This document shows positions 42,756-54,700 of a stretch of 64,000 nt of DNA, piece by piece (position 1 is the stretch's first letter; each line of letters starts with the position of its first letter). The translations under genes were made by a program, and so were the position numbers. The notes beneath the pieces were generated by a model that was not told where the DNA came from, ran no database searches, and saw only the letters and a list, made by a program, of their open reading frames with translations. Origin of the DNA: Fratercula arctica (Eukaryota; Chordata; Aves; Charadriiformes; Alcidae); contig CANTUZ010000014.1 of the NCBI GenBank assembly GCA_947846985.1, positions 6,542,232-6,606,231 of the forward strand. The letters are read 5' to 3'.

Positions 42756-45045
42756 TCACTGGGGGTCCCCCCCCAGGAGGCGGGGGCGGGGCAGGTCCCC
42801 AAACATCTCGGTGCTGTCGCCCCCCCCCCGCAGTGCCAGCGCCCGCATGGAGGCCGCGATTCGCTCCAGGTCGGGGGGGCTCTGGGGAAGGGGGGGGAGG
42901 GAGTCAGGGGGGTGCCCCAAACCCCCCCTCATGCCCCCCAAGTGCCCCCCTGCCCCACAGATTTTTTTGCTGCGCCCCCAAAATCGCCCCCTTTTGCCCC
43001 TTAAATCCCTCCAACCCCCCCCCAATTCTGCTGTCAGTTTGGGGGGGGGTTACATGCCCCTGTGCCCCCCCCCCCCCAGTCCTATAAGGAGCCCTATAGG
43101 TTTCCCCCAGCCCCATAGAATGGCCTCCCCCCAGCCCCATAACCCCCCCAGCCCCACAGAACCGCCCCCCATAGCCCCCCCCAGCCCCATAGCAATGCCC
43201 TCAGCCCCATGCAAATGCACCAACAACCCCCCCAGCCCCCTAGAACTGCCCCCGTAGCCCACCCTCAGCCTCATAGGGCCCCCCCCAGCCCCACCTTGTG
43301 TGCGGAGCCATCGGCAAGGGGGGGCCGTGGGGCGGGGGGGCCGCGGGGGGGCCAGGCGGGGACGGAGACGGGCAGGGAGCGGGCGTAGAGGGGCCCGGGA
43401 GGGGCGGGGGGGGGGCCCGCTGGCCCCTCCTCCCTGGGGCTGCCCTCTGCGGGGGGGACAACACCAGGTCAGTGACTCTCAGTATCCCCCAGTGCCCCCT
43501 CTATGTCCTGCAGTGCCCCCCCAACCCTGTGTCCCCCCCCATTCCCTCCCCGCCCAGCCCCCGTGCCCTTCCCACCATGTCCCCTATTCCCGCCCCCCCC
43601 CCCCCCCCCCCCGGTGTCCCCATGTCTCCCTCCAGCCCCTCCACTGTCCCCCCGTGCCCCCCCCATCCCCCCAATGTCCCCATGCCCCCCCCCGTGTCCC
43701 CAATGCCTCCCCCTTGTCCCTCACGTCATCCCCCCTCGTGCCCCCGCCATGTCCCCAGTGTTCCCCTCTGTGTTCCCTCCACATCACTGATGTCCCTCCC
43801 CATGTCCCTAATACTCCCCCCCATGCCCCTCCTGTGTCCCCATATCCCCCCAACGTGTCCCCAATGCCCCCCCCATGTCCCCCCCCACCGTCGGGGCTCT
43901 CAGGGTCGGAGTCGGGGCTCGGTGGCTCCTCGGGGCCCGGCCAGTCCTCGTCCATCAGGAACAGCCCTGGGGGGAGACACGGGGGGGTCGGGGGGGGACA
44001 CAAGGACACCCCGGGGGGGGCCCCATGGCCCCAGAGACCCCGCAGCTCCCCCCATCGCCCCCCCCAGTGTCCCCAACTATCCATCCCCCCAGTGTCCCCA
44101 ATTCCCCCCCAGTGTCCCCCCCCCCCCAAGTCTCCCCAACCTCCCCCATGTCCCCAACCCCCCAGTGTCCCCTCTTCCCCCCAATGTCCCCAAATGCCCC
44201 TGCCCCGCCAAGTGTCCCCAACCCCCCCACTGACCCCCACTTAATGTCCCCGTCACCCAATGTCCCCTATGCCCCCCCACCCCAGTGTCCCCAAAGCCCC
44301 CCAATATCCCCAACACCCCCACAATGTCCCCCCCCACCCCAATGTCCCCCCAACCCCCCGTGTCCCCAACACCGCCATGTCCCCAATCCCCCAATGTCCC
44401 CAACACCCCCCCAGTGTCCCCAACACGCCAATGTCCCCTCTGCTCCCCCACCCCACAGTCTCCCCAAAAGCCCCCCAGTGTCATCCCCCCCATGTCCCCA
44501 CCCCCCCAACATCCCCCACCCGCAATGTCCCCAACCCCCCCAGTACCCCCAACCCCTCGCCCGGGTCCCCCCCGCCCCCCAGTGCCCACAGCTCCCCCAA
44601 TGCCACCGACCCCCCCCAATGTACACAACCCTCCCCGTGTCCCCAACTTCCTAATGTCCCCCCCACAATGTCCCCAAATCCTCCCCCCCCACTCACCGGT
44701 GGCGTCGCTGGGCGCCCCCCTCCCCCCCGCTCCCCGCCCCCCCTCCGCCCGCCGCGTTGGGGGAGGGGCGGCGGTGGCGGGGGGGGGGAGCGGCGGCGGA
44801 GCGGGGCGGGGCGCGGCGGCGGGCGGGGGGGGCGCCCCGGCCAGCGCCCGGTGGGCGGCGGCGATATCGGGGAGGAACCGCCGGGCGGCGGCTCCCAGCG
44901 GCCCGGGCCCGTGATGGGCGTAAGCGCGGGGCCCCCCCGGCCCCCCCCAGGCCGTCAGCAGCACCACCTCCGCCCCCGTCGCCCCCCGGTAACCCTCCGC
45001 CGCCGCCACCAGCGCGGCCCAGCGCTCCCGCTGCCCCTCGGCCAT
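42756..45045 (-). CDS. AKT1S1: AKT1S1 / PRAS40, mTORC1 inhibitory subunit
   Basis: Proline-rich Akt substrate that binds Raptor and restrains mTORC1. Coding exons in transcript order: 44697-45045, 43889-43966, 43295-43446 and 42756-42881 (TGA 42756-42758); 234 aa (human 256), all phases consistent. An in-frame ATG at 45060 would add five residues; 45045 (MAEGQRERW) is chosen by alignment with MASGRPEELW. Motifs: N-terminal [14 protein letters not shown] motif FLMDE in exon 2 (human FVMDE); acidic [21 protein letters not shown], carrying the Ser183-equivalent; [15 protein letters not shown]; and FGDLPRPRL. After that the protein ends LGGDPQ instead of NTSDFQKLKRKY, so the Akt site Thr246 is not encoded as read. 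The fold is largely disordered. Shares a bidirectional promoter with TBC1D17. Confidence 0.92.
42890..43290. repeat. AKT1S1 intron 3 CCCAGCCCCATA repeat
   Basis: After about 100 bp of C runs, units CCCCCAGCCCCATAGNA recur from about 43075 to 43285. Confidence 0.7.
43450..44690. repeat. AKT1S1 intron TGTCCCCAA repeats
   Basis: Units CCCCCAATGTCCCCAAC of 15-20 bp fill the introns on both sides of exon 43889-43966. The sequence resembles the PRR12 intron 8 and TBC1D17 GGGGACA arrays read on the other strand. Confidence 0.8.
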
Positions 45046-45060
45046 GGGGGCGGCCCACAT

Positions 45061-45768
45061 TGGGGGGAGGGGGGGGGGGGGGACACCGGGGGGGTCCCTG
45101 GGGGCGGGGGGGAACCGGGGGGGGGGTGGCGGTACCGGGAGCGGCGGCGCGGAGCGGCCTCTCAGCGCCCCGCCAAGATGGCGGGGGCGGAAGAGGCGGG
45201 GCCGGAAGGGGCGGGGGAGCGGAATAGGGTGGGGATTGGTTGGGGAGGGAGGGTGGAGGAGGAGGGGATTGGTTGGGGAGGGAGGGGGCGTGGTTAGGAA
45301 GGGGGGCGGGGTTAGAGGGTAAGGGGCGGGGTTAGAAGGGGAGGGGCGGGGTTAGAGATGAAGGCGATTGGCTGGAGAGCGAGGGGGCGTGGTTAGAGGG
45401 GGAAGGGGCGTGGTTAGCGGGGGGCGCGCCCACAGAGACACGTGATTGGCTGGAGAGGGAAGAGGCGTGGCTAGGCGGGAGATGGTTGGCTGGAGCGAGA
45501 GGGGGCGCGGCTAGAGGAGGAGGGGCGGGGTTGAAGAGGAAGGGGATTGGTTGGTGAGTGAGGGGGCGTGGTCAGAGCGGGAGGGGCGGGGTCACAGAGG
45601 GAGGTGATTGGCTGCAGGTGGAGGGGACGTGGCCAGGGAGATGGGACCGGGCTACAGAGGGAGGGGGCGGGGTTACAGGAAGGAGTGTCCCTATTGGTGG
45701 GGTGTCCGGGAGGGGGCGTGGCCGGAAGGGGCGCGGCGTCGGCCGGAAGCGGAAGCGGCGGGCAGAGG
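45061..45768. promoter_or_regulatory. AKT1S1/TBC1D17 bidirectional promoter with seven CCAAT boxes
   Basis: CpG-rich interval between divergent start codons. Near AKT1S1 there is AAGATGGCGGGGGCGGAAG (YY1 plus ETS, about 45175-45193). Near TBC1D17 there is GGCCGGAAGCGGAAGC (ETS pair, about 45740-45756). Between them ATTGG (inverted CCAAT) occurs at 45235, 45268, 45367, 45445, 45546, 45607 and 45693, each beside a GGGGCGKGG GC box, as a degenerate repeat. NF-Y/Sp1-type control is inferred. Confidence 0.7.
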
Positions 45769-48700
45769 ATGGAGGCGGCGGCGGGTGGGAGGGTGAGGCT
45801 GCGCCCGCGTGACACCCCCCTATGACCCCGCGGTGACCCCACCATGACCCCGCTGTCCTGTCACCTCCCCCCCAAGCCGTGACTCCCCCCGTGTGTCCCC
45901 TCCCCACCCCCCTAGTGACGGTGACAGTGGTGTCCCCAACCCCGGGCAGGGGGTGGCAGTGACGTCACTGGGGTGGCAGTGATGTCACTGCATTCCCCCG
46001 TGATGTGAGTGTCCCCAAACCCATGGGGGGGGGAGGTGACACCCCCTGGGGGACGGTGATGCTGGTGTCCCCCTGTCCCTGGTGGGGGGGGACGGGATGG
46101 GGACAGGGTTGGAGACAGCGTGGGTGGCATTGGGGACAGTGACACCGGTGACACGGCTGGTGATGGGGTGGTGGCACCGTGGGTGACACCGCCAGCGCCG
46201 GTGACAGTGTTGGTGGCAGCGGGGCCAGCAGCGGGTGACACCGGGGGTGGCAGTGCCGATGACATGGTGGCTGTGGGGACAGCATTGGTGGCATTGGGGG
46301 TGGCAGCAGGTGACACTGGGGGTGGCAGTGGGGTGACACAAGGGGTGGCACTGCCATGGCGGTGACACGGTGGCTGTGGGGACAGCGGGGGTGGCACTGG
46401 TGGTGGTGGTAGTAGGGGTGACACCGATGGTGATACTGCTGGGGTCAGGGTGCTGACGCTGATGGTGATAGTGGTAGTTAAGGTAACACAGGTGCTGGCA
46501 GTGACAGTGACAAGAAGGTGGCTCCCCTGCTGACAGTGACATGGAGACTACTAGTGGTAGCAGGGGTGACACAGACGGTGTCAATGATGGTGACACAGGG
46601 GTGGCAGCGCCACTGGGGGGGACAGGGACAGTGACAGCTGGGATGACACCACTGGGGAGGGTGGCAGGGGGTGACATGAGGGGTGCCGGTGACCTGTGGG
46701 GTGGTGACAGTGACACAGGGGGTGCTGGTGGCAGTAGGGGTGACAGTGACACAGGGGGTGGCCCAGGGGTGATAGTGACATGGGGGGTGACCCAAGGGGT
46801 GATAGGGGCATGGGGGTGACAGTGACACAGGGGGTGGCCCAGGGGTGACAGTGACATGGGGGTGCCCCAGGAGGGGCTGGTGCTGGTGACACAGGGGGTG
46901 ACAGTGACACAGGGGGTGACAGTAACACCAGGGGTGGCCCAGGAGTGTTGGTGGCGGGGGTGGTGACACAGGTAGTGACAACAGTGACACAGGGGTGGCA
47001 GTGCTACTGGGGGTGACAGGGACAGGGACAGCTGGAGTGACACCACTGAGGAGGGTGGCAGGGGGTGACACGAGGGGTGGCGGTGACATGGGGGATGGTG
47101 GCAGCAGGGGTGACACAGGGGGTGACAGCAACACAGAGGTGGCAGTGGGGTGGCAGTGATGGGGGGGTGACACTGTGGGTGACAGGGGAGTGACAGTGAC
47201 ATGGGGGTGGCAGTGGCAGGGGGGTGACAGGGGTGTCCCTGAAGGTGCTGCTGGGGGTGACGGGAGGGTGATGGGGGAGTAACAGTGACGGGGGGGTGAC
47301 GGGGAGTGACAATGACCAGGGGGGTGACAGGAGGTGACAGTGACAGGAGGGTGGCAGAGGGTGACAGTGACAGGGGATGGCAGTAATAGGGCTGTGATGG
47401 GCATGGCAGTGGCAGGGGGGTGACAGGGAGGTGACAGGGGGGTGACAGGGGGGTGACAGGGGATGACAGTGACAGGGTGTCCCCCCAGGTGCTGCTGGAG
47501 GTGCCAAGGGGGGTGACAGTGACAGGGGGGTGACAGGGAGGTGACAGGGGTGACAGGGGGTGGCCGTGACAGGGGGTGGTGGTGATAGGGGGGTGACAGG
47601 GGGTGACAGTGACAGGGGTGTCCCCCCAGGTGCTGCTGGAGCTGATGGGGGGGGGTGGCAGTGACAGGGGGGGTGACAGGGGGTGGCAGTGACCGGGGGT
47701 GGCGGTGATAGGGGGGTGACAGGGGGTGACAGCGACAGCGGTGTCCCCCCAGGTGCTGCTGGAGCTGCCGGGAGTCTCCATCCCCACCGGGCTCCACCCC
47801 ACCCCCCACCATGAGGGACTGCTGAGGGGGCGGCTGCGCGTGCTGCAGGGGGTACAGGGGCACTGGGGGGGACTGGGAGGGCACTGGGGGGCAGTGGGAG
47901 GGACTGGGAGGGCACTGGGGGGCAGTGGGAGGGACTGAGAGGACACTGGGGGGGACTGGGACGGACTGGAGGGGGGACTGGGAGGGACTGGGAGAAGGTC
48001 TGGGGGACACTGAGAGAGACTGGGAGGGGGTCTGGGGGCACTGGGGGGGTACTGGGAGAGGGTCTGGAGGGACTGAGGGGCAGTGGGAGGGACTGGAGGG
48101 CACTGGGGGGGACTGGAAGGGACTGGGAGAGGGTCTGGGGGCACTGGGAGGGACTGGGAGGGGTACTGGTGGAGACTGGGAGGGATATGGGGGACTGGAA
48201 GGAGGTTTGAGAGCACTGGAAGGGACTGGAAGGGGCACTGGGGGGGACTGGGAGGGACTGGGAGGGGGTCTGGGGGCACTGGGGCGGACTGGGGCGACAC
48301 TGGTGGAAGTGGGGAGACGGCAGGAGAAGCAGTTTTGGCCCACACGGGTTTGTACTGGTCCATACTGGGCCATACTGGTTTTGGACAGGCAAAGGACGTG
48401 GTGCTCGAATGGGAACCCCTGGAAGAGCTTTGGGACCCCCGTGATGAGGCGGTGAGTCCCCCCCCAACCCCACGGGACCCCCAACTGCCCCCCAGCCCCC
48501 TAACTGCCCCCCCAGGGCCCCAACTGCCCTCTCCGGGGCCCCCAGCTGCCCCCCCGGGGACCTCAAGTGACCCCCTGACCCCCAACTGCTCCCCAGCCCC
48601 CTAACTGCCCCCCCCAGGCCCCCAACTGCCCCCCTGCCCCCCAACTTCCACCTCTGGGACCCCCAACTGCCCCCAGGCCCCCAACTGCCCGCCCTGACCC

Positions 48701-51700
48701 CTAACTGCCCCCAGGAACCCCCATCTACCCCCCCCAGGACCCCCAACTTCCCCTCCTGACCCCCAGCTCCGCCCCCCCCCGACCACTAACTGCCCCCAGG
48801 GACCCCCATCTACCCCCTCCAGGACCCCCAACTGCCCCCACGACCCCATTTTGCCCCCCATGCCCTTGTTGCCCCCCCCCCCATTCTGCCCCCCCCCCAC
48901 CCCGTTCTGCCCCCCCAGCCCCCCCCCGAGGAGGAGCCCCCGGACCCCGGCTTCGAGCCTGACTGGGCAGTGCTGAGCGCCCCCCGCGCCCCCGCCCGGC
49001 CCCCTGGTACCGCACAGGGAGGGGGACGGGATGACACACTGCGGGGGGGGGGCATGGGGGGACCTACGGATATGGGGCAGTGGGGAAAATGGGGGGGGTG
49101 GGGGGGAAAAAGGGGGCTGGGGGGACACACAGGGGTTTGGGGGGGTAGGGAGGTAAACGGGGGGGGACACGGGGGATTTGAGGGGGGCTGTTGTGGGATG
49201 GGGGGGGCATGAGGCATTTGGGGGGAGCCGGGGGGGGGACATGGGGGGTTTGGGGGGACTGTGGGGGGGCACGGGGGATTGTGGGGGACATGGGGGATTT
49301 GGGGGGCTGGGGGGGGGCTGGGGGGGTTGGGGGGGTACACGGAGGGGGCCATGGAGGGTTGGGGGAGGCACAGGGGGGGACATGGGGGGTTGGGGGGGTC
49401 ATAGGGGGAATTTGGGGGGCTGAGGGGGGGTGGGCAGTGATGGCCCCCCCTGCCCCCCCAACCCCCCCAGGATGGCGGGGGGGGTTCCGCCTGGCACTGG
49501 GGGAACTGGGGGGGCTACGGCGGAGCCCCCCTGGATTGCGCCGGCCCTTCCTGGTGCTGCTACCCCAGGGGGGGCCCTGCCCCCCTCCCCTGCATTTCCC
49601 ACGGGGGGGGGCCCGAAAACTGCTGCGGCTCTTGGGGACCCGCCTGCACCCGTGAGTTTGGGGGGGGGGGGCTATGGGGGGGCCAATTTGGGGCGGTTCC
49701 CAATCCCAGTTCCCCCAGTTTCCCCTCACCCAATCCCAATCATCCCCCATCCTGGACCCCCCCAGTTTCCCCCACCCAATCCCAGTTCCTCCCAATCACC
49801 CCCCCCAGTCCCAGTTTCCCCTCCCCAATTCCAGTTCCTCGCAATCCCCCCCACAATCCCAGTCTGCCCAGTTCCCCCCCATCCCAGTTCCTCCATCCCC
49901 CCCAATCCCAGTTCCCCCAGTTCCCTCCCCCAGTTCCAGTCTGCCCAGTTTTCCCCCATCCCCGTTCTCCCATCCCCCCCAATTCCAGTTCTCTCACTTC
50001 CCTCTCCCAGTCCCAGTTCCCCCAGTTTCCCTCTCACAATCCCAGTTCCCCTACTGTCCCCCTCCCCAATCCCAGTCTCCCCGGTTCCCCCCAGCCCCCC
50101 CCCACCAGCGCTGCCCCCCCTCAGGAGCTCACGGGACCCCCGGCTGCTGCTGGTGACCCCCCCCGAGGGGCCCGATCCCCCCCCGCACCCCCCCTCCCCC
50201 AGCCTCGTCACTGTGAGTCACCCCCCCAGCGCCGGGGCCCCTTTTGGGGGGGGGGGGGGGGGCGGCAAGGGGGGGTCGCGGGGGGGTCCTGGGGTGGGGG
50301 TGTCCCAAGGGTGGGGGTCCCAAAAGGGGGTGCGGGGGGAGTCCCAGGGTGGGGGGACCTGGGGGGGGTCCTGGGGGGTCCCATGGTGAGAGATTTTGGG
50401 GGGGGTCCCAAAGTTGGGGGGTCTCCGGGGGGATCCCAAGGGTGGGGTCCCAAAGAGGGGCTCAGGGAGAGTCCCAGGGTGGGGGTACTCAAGGGGGATC
50501 CTGGGGGGGGGTCACAGGGTGGGGGATTTTGGGGGGGGCTCCTGAAATGGGGGGGTCTGAGGAGTGGGGATCCCGAGGTGGGGAGGGCCCTGGGGTTGGA
50601 GTTCCCACAGGGGGTCCTGGGGTGGGAGGGTCCCAAGGGTGGGGGTCCCAAGGGGGGTTTGGGGGGGATCACAGGGTGGGGGGTCCCAAGTCGGGGGGGT
50701 CTTGGGGGGTGTCATGGGGCGGGGGGACCTGGGGGGGTCCTGGGGGGGGTCACAGGGTGAGGGATTCTGGGGGGGTCCCAAGGTAGGGGGGGGACTCAGG
50801 AGAGATCCCAAGGAGGGTGGTCCTGGGGGGGACCTCAGGGGGGTCCCAAAGGTGGGGGTCCCGGGGAGGGGGGGGCAATTCCGGGGGGGGGACCAAGGGA
50901 TGTCCCAGAGGGGTTTCCTGGGGCAAAGAGGGGGATGGGGTCTCCTGGAGGGGGTCCCAAAACGGGGTCCCATGGGTGGGGGTCTCAGGGGGTGTCAGGG
51001 GGGTCCCAAGGAGGGGGGGTCTCAATGTGGGTTCTGTCGTCCCCACCCCACCCCCCAGCGGCTGCTGCAGGGTCCCTGCGCCGCCACCCTGGGGGGGCTG
51101 AGCCGCCTGGTGGGGGGGGGCAGAGGCCACACCCCCCCCTGCGAGCAGGAGGTGGAGCCAGAGCCGGAGCCGGAGCCGCCCTTTGAGGTCATCGCCTGTG
51201 TGAGTGGGTGGGGCCTGGGTGGAGTGGGCAGGGTCTGGATAGAGGGGGTGGGCCCCTGACACGGAGCGGACGGGGCTTGGTCGGAGGGGGGGCGGCCTGG
51301 GACGGAGGGGGTGGGGGCTGAGCGAAGGGGGCGTGGCTTTTCTGGGGGACCGGGGCCTCTGTGGAGTGGGCGGGGGTGGAGCTTATGCAGAGGGGCGGGG
51401 CCTGTGTGGGGGTGGAGCTTGGGAGGGGGTGGGGCTTGTGTTGGGGTGGGTGTATGGATGGGCGGGGCCTAGGAAGGGGAGCAGTAGCCCCCTAAGGGCC
51501 TGAGTAGCCCCGCCCCCTCCAGGTGAGGCTGGGCCCCCGCCCCTCCCCCCCGCGGGGGCCGCCGGTGACGTCAGAGGAGTGGGGGCAGAGCCACGATGCT
51601 GAGGGGCGGAGCCTGGACCCAGAAGGGCTGCGGCAACGTCTCTTCCGGGGGGTGAGGAGGGGTGGGGCTTGCGAGGGGGCGGGACCATGGCATCTGAAAT

Positions 51701-54700
51701 GGGCGTGGCCAAGCGGTGTGTGGGGCTATGGGGGCACAGCCTGGTTAGGGGCGTGGCCAATAATGGGCTGGAAGCGCAAAGGGGGCAGGGTTGGGGGTGG
51801 TGGGTGGGCGGTGCTTAGAGGGGTGGGGTCGCTGTATGGGCGGGGCCAATGGGGGGCTGCACACAATGCCTTTAAGGGGCGGGGCCTGTTCTGGAAGGGG
51901 CAGGGGTTCCTCTAAAGGGGTGTGGCTCATGTGGAAGAGGCATGGCCTTTTTTAAGTGGGGCGGGAACAGCCTGAAAAGGGCGGGGTTGCCTCTAAAAAG
52001 GGTGGGGTTCCCCTTAAAAGGGCTGGCTGCTCCTCTAAAGGGGCGGGGCTTGTTTTGAAAGGGGTGTGGTTTCCCCAAAGGGAGCATGCCCTACCCTTAA
52101 GGAGCAGGCTGTTCCCTAAAAGGGGCGAGGCCTCCTCTAAAGGGAGCGTGGCTCATCTAAAGGGGCGGGGCCGCCTCTTTAAGGGGGGGGCCTGCAGGGG
52201 GTGGGTAGGCGTGGCTTGTGGGTGGGGCGTATCCTGAGGTGGCCCTGTCCCCAGGGGCTGAGCCCCGAGGTGCGGCCCGAGGGCTGGCGGTGGCTGCTGA
52301 GGCTGCAGCCGTGGTGGGGGGCGGCCTCCCACCCCCTGGAGCGTGACTGGAGGTGAGGGGGGGGATGACTGGGGGGGGGGGGGGGCAAGGGGGATTTGGG
52401 GGGGGCTCTGGTGGGGTCTTGGGGGGCCTCTGAAGTGGTTTCGGGGGGACTGTGGGGTGGATTTGGGGGACTGTGGGGGGGTGTTGAGGGCTCGGAGGGT
52501 TCAGAGCGGGCTATGGGCGGGGATTTTGGGGGTCCTGGGGGGGGATTTTGGGAGTCTGAGGGGGGGTTATGTGGGTCCGGGGGGGGGTTATGGGGTGGGG
52601 TGGAGGGATTTTGGGGGTCCTGGGGGGAGGTTATGGAGCGCAGGGTGACGTCGGGGGGCCCCAGGGCCGACTATTTCCGCATGAAGCTGCAGTGGCTGTC
52701 GCTCAGCCCCGGGCAGCAGCGCAGGAACAGTCCCTTCCGCCGCTACCGTCAGCGCCTGGGTGAGCCCCACAGCCTGCCCCACAGCCTGCCCTATGGCGCC
52801 TCACAGCCTGCCCCGTGGAGCCCTGTAACCCACCCCACGGAGACTCAAAACTTGCCCAAAGGAGCTCCAAAATATGCCCCGTGGAACCACAAAACCTAAC
52901 CCATGGCACCCCATAATCTGCGCCACAGCCCCCCCATTGCCCCCCACATACCACACAAGCCCCCAACCTGCTCCACAGCTCCCCCATTGCTCCCCGACCT
53001 GACGCATATCTCCCTCCTGTTGCCCCCCACCCTTCCCCACAGCCCCCAAAACTGCCCCATAGCCCCCCAACCTGCCCCACAGCCCCCTTTGCCCCCCTGC
53101 CATGCTCCCCACCCCACACGTGTCCCCATGCCCCCCAGAGCGGGACCTGGCCCAGTGTCACCCCCACATCCCCACGGCTGAGCGGCGGCTGCTGCGCGAC
53201 GTGCTGCTGACCCACTGCATGTTCCACTTCGACCTGGGTGAGCAGCTGGGGGGGGGATGGGGGGGTCCCTGGGGGGGTTTGGGGGGGTCCTGGGGAGACC
53301 TGGGAGGTCCCGGGGGGGGGGGTTGGAGGGGTCCTGGGGGGGTTCTAGGGGGTCGTGAGAGGGTTTGGGGGGGGTTGGAAGGGGCTTGGGGGAATTCTGG
53401 GGGTCTCTGGGGGGGTTTGGGGGGTCCTGGGAGGTCCCTGGGGGGGTTTGGAGGGGTCCTGGGGGGGGGTCCTACGGGGGCCTGGGGGGAGGTTCTAGGG
53501 GGTCCTGAGAGGGTTTAGGGGGGTCTGGGGGGGTTTGTGGGGTCCTGGGAGAGTTCTGGGGGAGTTTGGAAGGGGCTTGGGGGGATTCTGGGGGTCCCTG
53601 GGGGGGTTTGGAGGGGTCCTGGGGGGGTTCTAGGGGGTCCTGAGAGGGTTTGGGGGGGCTTGGGGGGGTCCTGGGGGGGTTCTAGGCATCCCTGGGGGGT
53701 CCTGAGAGGCCTTGGGGGGTCCTGGGGGTGTTCTGAGGGTCCCTGGGGGTCCCTGGAGGGGTGCTAGGGGGGCCTGGGGGGTCCTGAGAGGGTTTGGGGG
53801 GTCCTGGGGGGGTTCTGAGGGTCCTGGGGGAGTTTGGGGGGGTCCTGGGGGAGGTCCATGGGGTCCCAGGGAGGTACTGGGGGTCTCGGGGGGGGGGTGT
53901 TTGTGGGGGCCTGGGGGTGGCAGGGCGCCTCCCAAGGGGGTTCTGGGAGTCCCAGGGGGTCTCTGGGGGGTTCTGGGGGTCCCTGGGGGGTGGCAGGGGG
54001 GGTCCTGGGGGGGCTGGAGGGGTCCTTTGGGGAGGGGGACACCTGGTGGTCCCAGGGGGTCCTGGGGGGACCCTGAAGGGGTCCTGGGGGTCCGGGGGGG
54101 GCGTTTAGGGGGGGCCCGAGGGGTCTGGGGGGATCCGGGGGGGGGGGGGGTGTGCATCCTGAGGTGATTTCTGGGTTCCCTGGGGGGCGGGGGGCCAAAT
54201 TTAGGGGGGGGCATGGGGGTGGGGCTCGAGGCCTTTTTTGGGGGGGGCTCCGAATTTGGGGGGGATGCAGGGGCGTCGGGGGGGTTGGGGGGGGGCCCAG
54301 GGGGGTTTGGGGGGGCCCCTGCTGACCCCCAAACCCCCTCGCCCCCCCCGCCAGGGTACGTGCGGGGGATGAGTGAGGTGCTGGGGCCCCTCCTCAGTGT
54401 CACGCCCGACGAGGTCGAGGCCTTCTGGGGCTTCTCCCGCCTCATGGAGCTGGTGGTGAGGGGGGGGGCACCCCCAAAACGGGGGGGGCACCCCAAAATG
54501 GGGGGGGACGCCGAAATCGGGGGGTTTCTGAAGAGGGGGGTGGGAAAAATAGGGGGGAAGCGGGAAAAGAAAGGGAGCGGGGGGGTGAAAATGGGGGTTG
54601 TTGAATAAAGGAGAGTGTGAAAATGGGGGGAGCACCCCCAAAAATGGGAAGGCACACCCCAAAAATGGGGGGGCACCCCCAAACCGGGGGGGACACCCCC

